Source: Leptolyngbyaceae cyanobacterium M33_DOE_097
Lineage (GTDB): Bacteria > Cyanobacteriota > Cyanobacteriia > Leptolyngbyales > Leptolyngbyaceae
DNA: 36,827 bases
Direction: 5' to 3'
Assembly: GCA_015296075.1 (NCBI GenBank)
Contig: DVDV01000183.1
Coordinates: forward strand, 1 to 36,827
Positions within the stretch are counted from its first letter, which is position 1, and every line of letters starts with the position of its first letter. Both the position numbers and the translations under genes were made by a program. Positions 26,753 through 34,359 of this stretch are shown here, in pieces. The notes beneath the pieces are model-generated. The model was not told the DNA's origin. It searched no databases and saw only the letters and a list, made by a program, of their open reading frames with translations.

Positions 26753-27832
26753 AGTTCAATTTGTCCTGCTATAGATTAAGAGTTGAATTCATTTGAGAGA
26801 TACGCGATCGCCAAAGCACTGTTTGCTCTACTTCTTCATTCACAAAGTGACATTACGCCGAGCAAAATTAATTGATTCGTAAGTATTGAAAGTGTGAGCA
26901 AAAGCAATCGATTTTGTTCACAGAAAACTAAAATGCTCTTCATTTAAAGGTATTTACATAAATAATGAGTTAATAACCTTTCAATCAAGCAAATAAACAA
27001 GTAAACATCACTACTAAGCATCATCGATCGCATTTAACAGCGACATCCCCAAAGAACCACTTGAACACGTAAAACTAGCGTTAATCGACCAGCAAATAGT
27101 CTTTTAACGCAACTTTCAAACCAATTTTTATACTGCACTAGCTACTTGAAAAGGCTAGAGGTAAAGAGTTTTACCCAGATGAGTATCAGCAAAGATTAAT
27201 TGGGCAAATGCAGCAAAAGTAAGCAGCTATCCGCTTTATCTAGCAATGAATGCGTAGCATCCCAATAACCAGAGCGATCGCTGCAAAGCACATTCAGAAT
27301 TGAGATAAGTCAAAGATACAAACGTCTCCAATAACCACTCATCACAATCTCACAGGAACTTTAAGGAATGACTATGCTGCCTTTAAAGTGTCAGTAATGG
27401 TACGGAATCAACTAGCTCATTCGTGATCCAAGCGATATCCCAAACGCCGAGCAGATCTACGAGTTAGCAAAATCTTAAGTGATCCTATGCAGGAAGCTTG
27501 ATTGCCAATTTCAGCGTTTGATCAGCCATTCTGCCTCACAATTTGCCAGTGACAACGCCAACCTTAAGCCTTTGTTTACCTTCACTGCCTTTCACCACCC
27601 CTTTTTCACAGTATCGATCGCGAAGATTTCATTTAACTCATTGCTAGAAAGACAAGCCTAAACGCACAACTACGTCAACAAAGTTGATAAGCGGCCACCG
27701 CCACTTCAGCACATCAGCCCTGCTTTAAAGGATTTGGTAGGCGCGATCGCGTCTTCCGCTAAAGTGAAGGATAGTTTAACGACCTGCGAGCATCCAGACT
27801 TGCTCATTGTTTGCCCTAACTGGTAAGGCCAC
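26753..27832. other. Long intergenic region, divergent promoters
   Basis: About 1080 bases between divergent genes. The longest plus-strand frame (27479-27661) looks like chance coding. AT content is high at 26860-27010, where AAAGGT/ACCTTT (26946-26951, 26976-26981) forms a spaced dyad about 195 bases before the giant gene start, a possible operator. HIP1-type sites lie at about 26804, 27026, 27275, 27616 and 27743. No tRNA, CRISPR or recognised RNA was seen. Confidence 0.45.
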
Positions 27833-29353
27833 ATGAAGGTACTGATTCTCTCTTTTGAAAGTCTATTAGTACAGATCCAAAAAACGATCCGAACCCATCA
27901 GAAGTTTCTAACATTCTTTGGTATTTTCTTCGTTTTGTTATTGCTGTTGATGCCACCTGGAGACTGGCACGACAACGAAGAAACCAAGTTAGGCAGTGCC
28001 TGGAGACAAGTCAGCCCGCCCGCGATCGCAGCTGTTAGTGCATTAACCGACGATTCCTTACACCGTTTTCTGTTCACCTTCTTAAACAATTTAGGCATCA
28101 TTTCAGTTGGCTTAGACTGGACTCACTACCTCGGTCGATTGTTAGTCATTACCCTCTACGCTGTTGCTCTAACAGCTTTCTTCAGGGCACTTAAATTCTC
28201 AATTGTTGAAGCCAGTTTTATTCTGCTTTTATTTGTTCACACAGGCGAAGACATTTTAGGTGGCGAATGGCTATTTCGCGGCTATGAACCAAAGACATTA
28301 GCCTATCCTTTTATCTTTTTAAGCTTTGCCAGCTTCCTCAAAAATTGCTTCCAATTGACCTATCTTTGGTTAGCGATCGCCACTTACTTTCACTTCCTAG
28401 TCGGCGGGTTTTGGCTATTAGTTGTACTGGCCTGCGATCTCTATCGCAATCGAGCCACCCAACGAACTCTTAAACAATTTCTACAGTATCTTTTGATCTG
28501 TTTGCCCCTAATTAGCCTGATTGCCTTCGATCAAATTCGTAGCTCAGCATCCCAAACAAATCCCTCTCCCGATTGGATCTATACCTTCTACCGCAACGCC
28601 CACCACGTCGCCCCTTTCGCTCTGCCTCAACTAACCGATGCCTGGTATGTTGGCATTATCTTTTTGACCGTTTTAACAATTATTTTTGGCTGCTTTAGTC
28701 TCTTTTGCAAACAACGTAACCAACAACAATCCGCACGTTTAATCTTTAGTTTAAACCTTTATTTATTCGCTGCATTAGCCATTAGCTTCTTTGACAAAAC
28801 AGGCTTTTGGGGCAGATTTTATTTATTTCGACCCTCTAGCATTACCTATTTTTTAGCCCTCTGTTTTTTCGTTGCACTCTTTAAATCACGAGTTGCTAAA
28901 TCACATCTCATTTTTATTACCTTATTAGCCTGCGTTGGGCTTGCTTCCTTACCCCTCATACCCAAAAAGTTAAAAGCCCTGCGTCCCCTCGCACCAGATT
29001 ACCCACCCGCCGTACGACAACTCGTAGCGCAGACCAACCCATCAGATATCTTCTTAGTTGACTTTGCCCTAGAAGAAAAGTGGATTGCCTTTGAGCGATC
29101 GCTCGATCGCCCAACCTTGATCATGCATAAATTCGTCCCCACTGGCTCTGCTCCCCTCATTCGCTGGTATGAGCTAGTGCAGCGCCGTGACCAGGTCTTT
29201 CAAACAGGCTGTCCGGCGTCGCTTGTTTCCGAGTACCACGTTGCTTACTTACTGACTCCAGCAAAAAACGATATCCCGCTCAGTTGTGGCGAAGCAATCT
29301 ATCGCGATCAACGGATCCAGTTAATTCGAGTCGATGAGAAATTTCGTAAGTAA
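27833..29353 (+). CDS. Polytopic membrane protein of unknown function
   Basis: A 506-aa protein with about ten hydrophobic helices (for example FLTFFGIFFVLLLLLMPPG, LLVITLYAVALTAFF, YLWLAIATYFHFLVGGFWLL, ITYFLALCFFVALF) and a soluble C-terminal part of about 120 residues beginning near VRQLVAQTNPSDIF. A conserved-looking acidic stretch (GDWHDNEETKLG) follows the first helix, in the place where GT-C fold glycosyltransferases carry a catalytic Asp, but I cannot confirm that family. The first 15 residues are amphipathic. ATG 27833 is preceded by TAAGG. It stands alone, converging on the efflux operon. Function not recognised. Confidence 0.75.
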   Translation: MKVLILSFESLLVQIQKTIRTHQKFLTFFGIFFVLLLLLMPPGDWHDNEETKLGSAWRQVSPPAIAAVSALTDDSLHRFLFTFLNNLGIISVGLDWTHYLGRLLVITLYAVALTAFFRALKFSIVEASFILLLFVHTGEDILGGEWLFRGYEPKTLAYPFIFLSFASFLKNCFQLTYLWLAIATYFHFLVGGFWLLVVLACDLYRNRATQRTLKQFLQYLLICLPLISLIAFDQIRSSASQTNPSPDWIYTFYRNAHHVAPFALPQLTDAWYVGIIFLTVLTIIFGCFSLFCKQRNQQQSARLIFSLNLYLFAALAISFFDKTGFWGRFYLFRPSSITYFLALCFFVALFKSRVAKSHLIFITLLACVGLASLPLIPKKLKALRPLAPDYPPAVRQLVAQTNPSDIFLVDFALEEKWIAFERSLDRPTLIMHKFVPTGSAPLIRWYELVQRRDQVFQTGCPASLVSEYHVAYLLTPAKNDIPLSCGEAIYRDQRIQLIRVDEKFRK

Positions 29354-29387
29354 TATTTCCCACTAATCAATGATCAATTCACGCTGC

Positions 29388-29453
29388 GTAGGGGTAGGTT
29401 TTGCGTTTGTACCTCGACCTTAGCTGGGTTTTGTCTGCTAAACCCACCCCTAC
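29388..29453. repeat. Long imperfect inverted repeat between convergent genes
   Basis: GTAGGGGTAGGTTTTGC (29388-29404) and GCTAAACCCACCCCTAC (29437-29453) pair over 17 bases with two non-Watson-Crick positions. A run of A follows on the plus strand, which is a T-rich run on the other side. It can act as a terminator for the convergent genes, and resembles the small GTAGGGGTGGGTTT-type repeats dispersed in cyanobacterial genomes. Confidence 0.6.
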
Positions 29454-29555
29454 AAAAAATTAGGATTCAAACCGATTTGATCAAGAGGTAGAAAGCAGGC
29501 GGGAACTGAGGATAGCGACGATCGCTTAGTTCCAACAGTCACCCTCTCGGCCAAA

Positions 29556-30773
29556 TTAAGCACTGCGGAGTGCCACGATGGGGTCAAGTTTAGCAGCCTG
29601 ACGCGCCGGAAACACCCCAAAGAAGAGGCCGATACCACCCGAAACCCCCACTGCTAGCCCGATCGCAACTGGCGAAACACTCGCCTTGAGGGGCGTTACC
29701 GCCGAAACCGCCAGCACCCCACCGACACCCACAGCCGTACCAAGGATCCCACCGACAGATGCCAGAATAATCGCTTCAATCACAAACTGCGCCAAAATAT
29801 CCTGTTGAGAAGCACCAATCGCTTTGCGCAAGCCAATCTCAGACGTACGTTCCGTCACTGAAACCAGCATGATATTCATAATGCCGATGCCACCAACCAG
29901 CAACGAAATCGCCGCGATCGCCGCCAACATCGCCGTTAAACCGCCCGTAATCGTGCCAACAATCTGCAAAATGTCCTTTTGGGTTTGAACCGTAAAGTCA
30001 TCTGCATCCGTGATTTTGTGCCGCAACCGCAACAAGTTCGCGATCTGAAACTCCGCTTTTGGAATACTCTCCTCATCCTTCGCGGCGATCGAAATAAAGG
30101 TCAAATCTAATCCGTAAGGTGAAGTGCGCCCAGTCAAGCGGTTAGCATGAGTCGTAATGGGAATGTAAGCCGCATCATCCTGGTTGCTCCCCAAAAAGGA
30201 ACCCTTTTCTCGCATCACCCCCACAATTTGAAACGTCACCCCCTTAATGCGAATCTGCTCACCAATGGGGTCGCGATCGCCAAAAAAGCGGTTTGCCAAA
30301 TCAGAGCCTAACGCAACCACCTGCGTATTTCGCTCAATATCCTGATCTGAAATGAAGCGTCCCTTTGCAACATCAAAACTTCGGACACTCAAAAAGGCGG
30401 GTGTCGTACCAACAACAAGCGAGCTAGTGTTCTGGTTTTTATACACAATTGGCAATTGCGATTGCCGTTGTGGAGCCACACTCGCGATCGACGGCACTTG
30501 CGTCGCGATCGCCTTTGCATCCTCCAACACCAGCGTTTTAGGAATATCAAACGTACGGTTCCGCGTTTCTCGGCTTCCCGGTGAGACAAACAACACATTT
30601 GGCCCCAGCGACTCAAACTGCTCAGCCGCCAGCCGTTGTGCGCCTTGACCCACACCAATCATGCCAATCACCGAAGCATTGCCAATGATGATGCCCAACA
30701 TGGTCAACGTACTGCGAAGCTTATTTGCGGTTAGCGTCTTAACCGCCATGCGACTGCTTTCAAAAATATCCAT
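29556..30773 (-). CDS. MacB-like ABC transporter permease (FtsX family)
   Basis: A 405-aa inner-membrane permease of the MacB/FtsX type, usually part of a tripartite efflux or lipoprotein-handling pump. It has a first helix (LTMLGIIIGNASVIGMIGVGQGAQ), a large periplasmic domain (about 50-270, including LVVGTTPAFLSVRSFDVAKG), then three C-terminal helices with the family motif MLVSVTERTSEIGLRKAIGAS and the ending LDPIVALRSA. Full-length MacB has an N-terminal ATPase; here the protein starts directly with the permease, so a separate ATPase is needed and none is encoded in the window. It lies 117 bases after the MacA-like gene on the same strand. Transported substrate unknown. Confidence 0.9.
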   Translation of the reverse strand: MDIFESSRMAVKTLTANKLRSTLTMLGIIIGNASVIGMIGVGQGAQRLAAEQFESLGPNVLFVSPGSRETRNRTFDIPKTLVLEDAKAIATQVPSIASVAPQRQSQLPIVYKNQNTSSLVVGTTPAFLSVRSFDVAKGRFISDQDIERNTQVVALGSDLANRFFGDRDPIGEQIRIKGVTFQIVGVMREKGSFLGSNQDDAAYIPITTHANRLTGRTSPYGLDLTFISIAAKDEESIPKAEFQIANLLRLRHKITDADDFTVQTQKDILQIVGTITGGLTAMLAAIAAISLLVGGIGIMNIMLVSVTERTSEIGLRKAIGASQQDILAQFVIEAIILASVGGILGTAVGVGGVLAVSAVTPLKASVSPVAIGLAVGVSGGIGLFFGVFPARQAAKLDPIVALRSA

Positions 30774-30890
30774 AGGAACCAGAAAGAATGAGGAAACAAA
30801 ATCAGCGATCGCGACACAAGCAAGCAGAACAGAGAAACGCTAACTGCTCCAGTCTTTTTCTGCTGCTGGTTTAAGCACCAAACAGGTGAC

Positions 30891-32243
30891 TTACTTCTGC
30901 TCCATGCCTTTCACAATGTCATCTAACTTCAACCCAGGCGGAAGTTCCACATAAACAGGTTCGCCAGGTTTAAGACCTTCTAAAATCTGAGTCTGATCAC
31001 CAATACTTGAACCGATCGTCACCGATTGAAAGCGCGGCTTTTGATTTGGCCTCGGCACCAGAACCCCAGTTTGTCCCTTATGTGTGACGATCGCCACCGT
31101 TGGCACAACCAGCGCCGCCTCCAGCCTGCGTCCCAAAAAGGTCAGGTCAGCATTCATCCCCGAACGCAACGTATCCAACCCGGTCAACAACTGAATTCGC
31201 ACCTGAAACGACGTTACATTCTGCTCAACCACCGCCTCTGGTGCAATCAACCGCACCTTACCCTTAAACACCTGATCCGGAAAAGAGTCTGCCCGCACCT
31301 CTACCTCTTGTCCCAGCCGAATTTGCCCAATATCCACTTCAGGCACCTCAGCCAAGATCTCTAAATCACTTGCCAACGCAACAATCGACGTTGATGTGGC
31401 CGAAGTTGTCGCCGATGCCGAAGTCGTTGGAGTCACAAACGCCCCTTCCGTCGCATACTTCTGCGTGATAATGCCACCAAACGGTGCCCGGATCAGCGTA
31501 TCTCGAATTTGCGTATCCACCGCTTGCAAGCGAGCTTTCGCCGCCGCTACCTGAGCCGCCGCCTGATCCACCTCTTGCACCCGCGACCCATTTCGTTGTT
31601 GCGTCAGTTGCATTTGCACATTTCGCAGCCGAGCCTGCGCTTGCTCAACCCCTGCCCGCGCACTTTGCTCCTCATTTTGCACCTCATCCAGGCGATCGCG
31701 GCTCACAGCCCCGTCCGTGTAAAGGGATCGGTTCCGCTGCACTCGAATCGTCGCCAAATTCAGCCGTTCTTGTGCGGCTTGCACCTCAGCCTCAGCCTGA
31801 CGCACACTCGCCTGCGTTTGCGAAATCACCTCCGGGCGACTCCCCTCCTTCACCAACGAAAGATTCGCTTCGGCCTGAGCCAGTTCTGCCAAAACCCGAT
31901 TTCGCTCTGCTTGCAAGTCGGCACTTTCCATCCGCGCTACCACCTGCCCTTGCTTCACGCGATCGCCCTGTTCCACCAACAGCGCTTCGAGCCGACCCGC
32001 CGATTTAGGGCTGAGATTCACCGTACGAACTGGCACAATCGAGCCGTTTGCCGAAATCCGAACGGTTAAGTCCTTTGGCTCAGCCGTAACCGTCAAATTT
32101 GCCAGATTATCTGTCTGAGGCGCATTCCGAATGGCTTGTACACCAAAAATCGTGCTGCCGAGCATCCCCGCAGCGGCCAACCCAATCAGCCAGGGAGCGG
32201 ATTGCTTAGAAACTTTACCAACAATAGGAAGCTGCATCGCCAT
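30891..32243 (-). CDS. MacA-like periplasmic adaptor (HlyD/RND-type membrane fusion protein)
   Basis: A 450-aa adaptor that would bridge the inner-membrane permease and an outer-membrane channel. One N-terminal helix (APWLIGLAAAGMLGSTIFG, about 16-34) anchors it. A lipoyl half (GSIVPVRTVNLSPKSAGRLE, EQGDRVKQGQVVARMESADL) leads into a long coiled coil (about 105-250, Ala/Gln/Glu-rich), the second lipoyl half (IRAPFGGIITQKYATEGAFV), a beta barrel (VDIGQIRLGQEVEVRADSFP) and a membrane-proximal domain. A Ser/Thr/Ala-rich insert (TTSASATTSATSTS) in the second lipoyl half is unusual. It begins 15 bases after the regulator stop, so it is in the same operon. The opposite strand has proline-rich open frames caused by its high GC, which are not genes. 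Confidence 0.92.
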   Translation of the reverse strand: MAMQLPIVGKVSKQSAPWLIGLAAAGMLGSTIFGVQAIRNAPQTDNLANLTVTAEPKDLTVRISANGSIVPVRTVNLSPKSAGRLEALLVEQGDRVKQGQVVARMESADLQAERNRVLAELAQAEANLSLVKEGSRPEVISQTQASVRQAEAEVQAAQERLNLATIRVQRNRSLYTDGAVSRDRLDEVQNEEQSARAGVEQAQARLRNVQMQLTQQRNGSRVQEVDQAAAQVAAAKARLQAVDTQIRDTLIRAPFGGIITQKYATEGAFVTPTTSASATTSATSTSIVALASDLEILAEVPEVDIGQIRLGQEVEVRADSFPDQVFKGKVRLIAPEAVVEQNVTSFQVRIQLLTGLDTLRSGMNADLTFLGRRLEAALVVPTVAIVTHKGQTGVLVPRPNQKPRFQSVTIGSSIGDQTQILEGLKPGEPVYVELPPGLKLDDIVKGMEQK

Positions 32244-32258
32244 CTTCGAAATTATTAC

Positions 32259-32795
32259 TTAGAGAGAGACTTGAGAGTTTGTTTGCGGTTGCCGCCGTTC
32301 TTGTTCCCAGCGTTCCAGCAAAACCGGGAGTTCGCGCTCACAAAAAGCATGAATGTCACGCATTTCTTCGAGTCGCTGGTGAAGATGGGCAGGAGTGTCT
32401 TGCAACAACTTCAAACCGCGTTCAGCAATTTCACGAAACGCAGTATTTTGTACGATTCGTTGGCGCATCATCTCCGACCAGGAATCAGGCTTAATCCGAA
32501 AATAATCGCGCCGTTGCCCCGGCAAGCTAAACCGCTCGATCAAACCAATTTGCATCAAAAGCCGAGTCATTGTGCTGATTGAGCCTTTGCTCGCTTGCAG
32601 CACCTCTGCCAGCTCAGAATGCGATTGGTAGGGTGGCTCAGAAATCAGCAACCAACCAAAAATCCGCCCTGCCATGCGAGGCAAGCCCACCATTTCAAAT
32701 AAGACACTGACATCTTCAACATAGTGTCGCTGCTCAAAGCTGGGGTACTCTTGCTGAGCACTTAATTCTGATGCTTGGTTAGCAGAAATGTTCAT
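32259..32795 (-). CDS. GbsR/MarR-family transcriptional regulator
   Basis: A winged-helix regulator of about 178 aa, likely controlling its own operon. The DNA-binding part is at about 30-100: MAGRIFGWLLISEPPYQSHSEL, then LQASKGSISTMTRLLMQIGLI as the recognition helix region, then RRDYFRI as the wing. The C-terminal half is helical and probably dimerises. ATG 32813 is possible and adds MCYLRG, but that start touches a palindrome just upstream (32815-32834), so ATG 32795 is preferred; neither start has a good ribosome-binding site. It is first in the operon with the adaptor and permease genes, the usual place for a local efflux regulator. Effector unknown. Confidence 0.85.
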   Translation of the reverse strand: MNISANQASELSAQQEYPSFEQRHYVEDVSVLFEMVGLPRMAGRIFGWLLISEPPYQSHSELAEVLQASKGSISTMTRLLMQIGLIERFSLPGQRRDYFRIKPDSWSEMMRQRIVQNTAFREIAERGLKLLQDTPAHLHQRLEEMRDIHAFCERELPVLLERWEQERRQPQTNSQVSL

Positions 32796-32814
32796 GCCTC
32801 GAAGATAACACATC

Positions 32815-32834
32815 TGTTCAGTAAATACTGAACA
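32815..32834. promoter_or_regulatory. Probable operator of the efflux operon
   Basis: TGTTCAGTA and TACTGAACA form a perfect 9-bp inverted repeat separated by two bases. It lies at the start of the regulator gene. Its length and symmetry fit binding of a winged-helix dimer, so autoregulation by the adjacent GbsR/MarR-like protein is the simplest reading. Confidence 0.65.
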
Positions 32835-32879
32835 AACTAAACCGACTGAAGGCTGAAAAAACCGTAAAAAATGAGCGGC

Positions 32880-32899
32880 TTACCCTACCTCTAGGGTAA
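32880..32899. repeat. Perfect 8-bp palindrome between hepT remnant and efflux operon
   Basis: TTACCCTA and TAGGGTAA are separated by CCTC. On the minus strand a T-rich stretch begins about nine bases after the hairpin, so it may terminate transcription from the toxin-antitoxin remnant. An upstream operator of the efflux operon is the other option. Confidence 0.5.
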
Positions 32900-32987
32900 A
32901 GACTTTAACGAGTTCATTCCATTGGTTTTATTTACAATGCGCATAGAGTGTCTCGCTCCACCCACTTGAAATAGACAATGAGACGTC

Positions 32988-33329
32988 TTACCAGAGTTCC
33001 GAAGAAATCTGCGATTTCAATTCCTCAACTAAAGGCGGCACCTCAAATTGAATGACATTCCAAACAATGCTAAGGTTGACATCATCATATTCATGCACTA
33101 ACCGATTTCGCATTCCGTTGATTTCCTGCCAGGAGATATTGGGCAATGCCTGTCAAGTTGCCTCTGAAACTCGCCTTGCAGCTTCAGCAATAACCAACAG
33201 TCGCCGAATGACTGAATCTTGAAGCTGCACATTCTCAACAAACTCATGCTGTGAACATTGAGCCGTGTAGGCCAGGATTAACTCCGCAGATTGCAGCGTA
33301 TCAAGCAGGAACTGAAGATCCCGTTGCAT
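32988..33329 (-). pseudogene. hepT: HepT-like HEPN toxin (DUF86), interrupted by a TGA codon
   Basis: The minus-strand frame starts at ATG 33329 (AGGT five bases before) and would encode 113 aa, normal for HepT. It reads MQRDLQFLLDTLQSAELILA, continues through a conserved IRRLLVIAEAARRVSEAT and then meets TGA at 33153-33155 (codon 59). After the stop the same frame continues with LPNISWQEINGMRNRLVHEY, containing the HEPN catalytic motif R-x4-H-x-Y, and ends at TAA 32988-32990. The truncated product would lose that motif and be inactive. HepT toxins are RNA-targeting proteins kept in check by MntA-type nucleotidyltransferases, and the partner lies immediately upstream. The rest of the frame is clean, so the lesion is recent or a sequence error. 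Confidence 0.8.
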
Positions 33330-33342
33330 AAATTACCTGGGC

Positions 33343-33633
33343 TTAGGAAAGGATTTCATGACGGCGTAGGCAGTTGCGGCTCGCTTCAATTCCCTGCCGG
33401 GTAATCAAGTCAACTTCTCGATTGAAAATGCTCTGTAGCTCCGATTCCATTTGGTCTAGGGTGCGGAAAGTGGGATAAGCATCTGGGTGAAATTGCACCA
33501 TCACATCAATATCACTGTTAGGACGAAAATCGTCGCGTAGAACAGAACCAAATAGAGCAAATTCTGTCACTTGCCACTTGTGACAAAACTCAACAATTTT
33601 CTCCGTCGGTAGTTAAATCGCCGTGATGCCCAT
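33343..33633 (-). pseudogene. mntA: MntA-like antitoxin nucleotidyltransferase with an early TAA codon
   Basis: Read from ATG 33633, the frame gives MGITAI, a TAA stop (33613-33615, codon 7), then LPTEKIVEFCHKWQVTEFA and a normal minimal nucleotidyltransferase core: LFGSVLRDDF and SDIDVMV, the GS...DxD metal-binding motif. It ends with a family-typical tail (DLITRQGIEASRN, RRHEILS). A single change such as CAA to TAA explains the stop. Translation might restart at GTG 33570, giving a 75-residue core lacking the first helix. The MntA family AMPylates HepT toxins. It is 13 bases upstream of the hepT remnant, the usual order. Because the toxin is also broken, the module seems to have lost function. 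Confidence 0.75.
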
Positions 33634-33770
33634 GTCAGCTTTTTAATTGTTCCTTGATCCAAGTTGATAGATTTCCCTACTACTAATGTAGCGTCTGTCT
33701 AAAGCATGAGCTTCGCTAGTCCTTGTTAGGGCGACTGATCGCCCCTTTTCTCTTGACTAACTAAACCCAA

Positions 33771-34289
33771 CTACACCGATTGAGTCCGAGTTGCCGCCAG
33801 TTGATCAACCGTTAGTTTCTCATAGTGTTCAAACGGTTGATGAATCCAGGGATTATCTGCCAAATAATCAACGTAATAATCTGGCTTCACCACCGAGCAA
33901 TCTTTATACCAAAGCACCGCTGTACGCATTTCCTCAATGTAGAAACCATAGCGGCGATCAAGCCAGATCTTCGATTTTTGCAGGGTAATGCCAGAGTCCA
34001 CCAGATCATCAGCAATCAGCACATGGCTTCCCAAATTGGCAGTTGTTTTCGTCAAGTCATGAGAGAAAGTAATCGACCCCCGCACCTGGTTATTTAGCCC
34101 CCCATAAGACGAGGTAGAGAGAATCGCTAAGGGCACATCAAACAAGCGCGAAAAGATGTCGCCAATCCGCAAACCACCCTTCGCGAGACAAACAATTTGG
34201 TTAAATTGCCAGCCTGAGTTATAAACCTTAACGGCCAACTGCTCAATTTTGTCGTGATAATCGGCCCAAGAAACGTAGAGATCTGACAC
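33771..34289 (-). CDS. Purine-type phosphoribosyltransferase
   Basis: A 172-aa type I phosphoribosyltransferase. The PRPP-binding loop VLIADDLVDSGITL is clear, and the N-terminal part (VCLAKGGLRIGDIFSRL) carries the usual PPi loop. Length and sequence fit xanthine/hypoxanthine-type salvage enzymes, which attach a free base to PRPP, but the base cannot be told from the sequence alone. The start is GTG 34289 with AAGGGG seven bases before it. The gene is divergent from the sugar symporter; the start codons are about 70 bases apart, so their promoters must overlap. Confidence 0.88.
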   Translation of the reverse strand: MSDLYVSWADYHDKIEQLAVKVYNSGWQFNQIVCLAKGGLRIGDIFSRLFDVPLAILSTSSYGGLNNQVRGSITFSHDLTKTTANLGSHVLIADDLVDSGITLQKSKIWLDRRYGFYIEEMRTAVLWYKDCSVVKPDYYVDYLADNPWIHQPFEHYEKLTVDQLAATRTQSV

Positions 34290-34359
34290 GCGATCGCCCC
34301 TTATATCTCACAAGTTGCAGAGCATAATACAACCCAAAGGTATAACTGAGATTCAAAAC

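Noticed and set aside
27479-27661. 60-codon plus-strand open frame
   Set aside because: Composition looks random and no start signals are present.
31484-32069. Two overlapping proline/histidine-rich open frames on the plus strand
   Set aside because: They are opposite the MacA-like gene, have low-complexity composition and no ribosome-binding site; they follow from codon bias of the real gene.
33153-33155. TGA in hepT as a recoded (selenocysteine or readthrough) codon
   Set aside because: No Cys or selenocysteine is expected at this place in HepT, and the partner gene is also interrupted, so decay or error is simpler.
33343-33570. A short, complete 75-aa nucleotidyltransferase starting at GTG 33570
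   Set aside because: Family sequence clearly continues upstream of that codon (LPTEKIVEFCHKWQ) up to an in-frame TAA, so a broken longer gene is the better reading.
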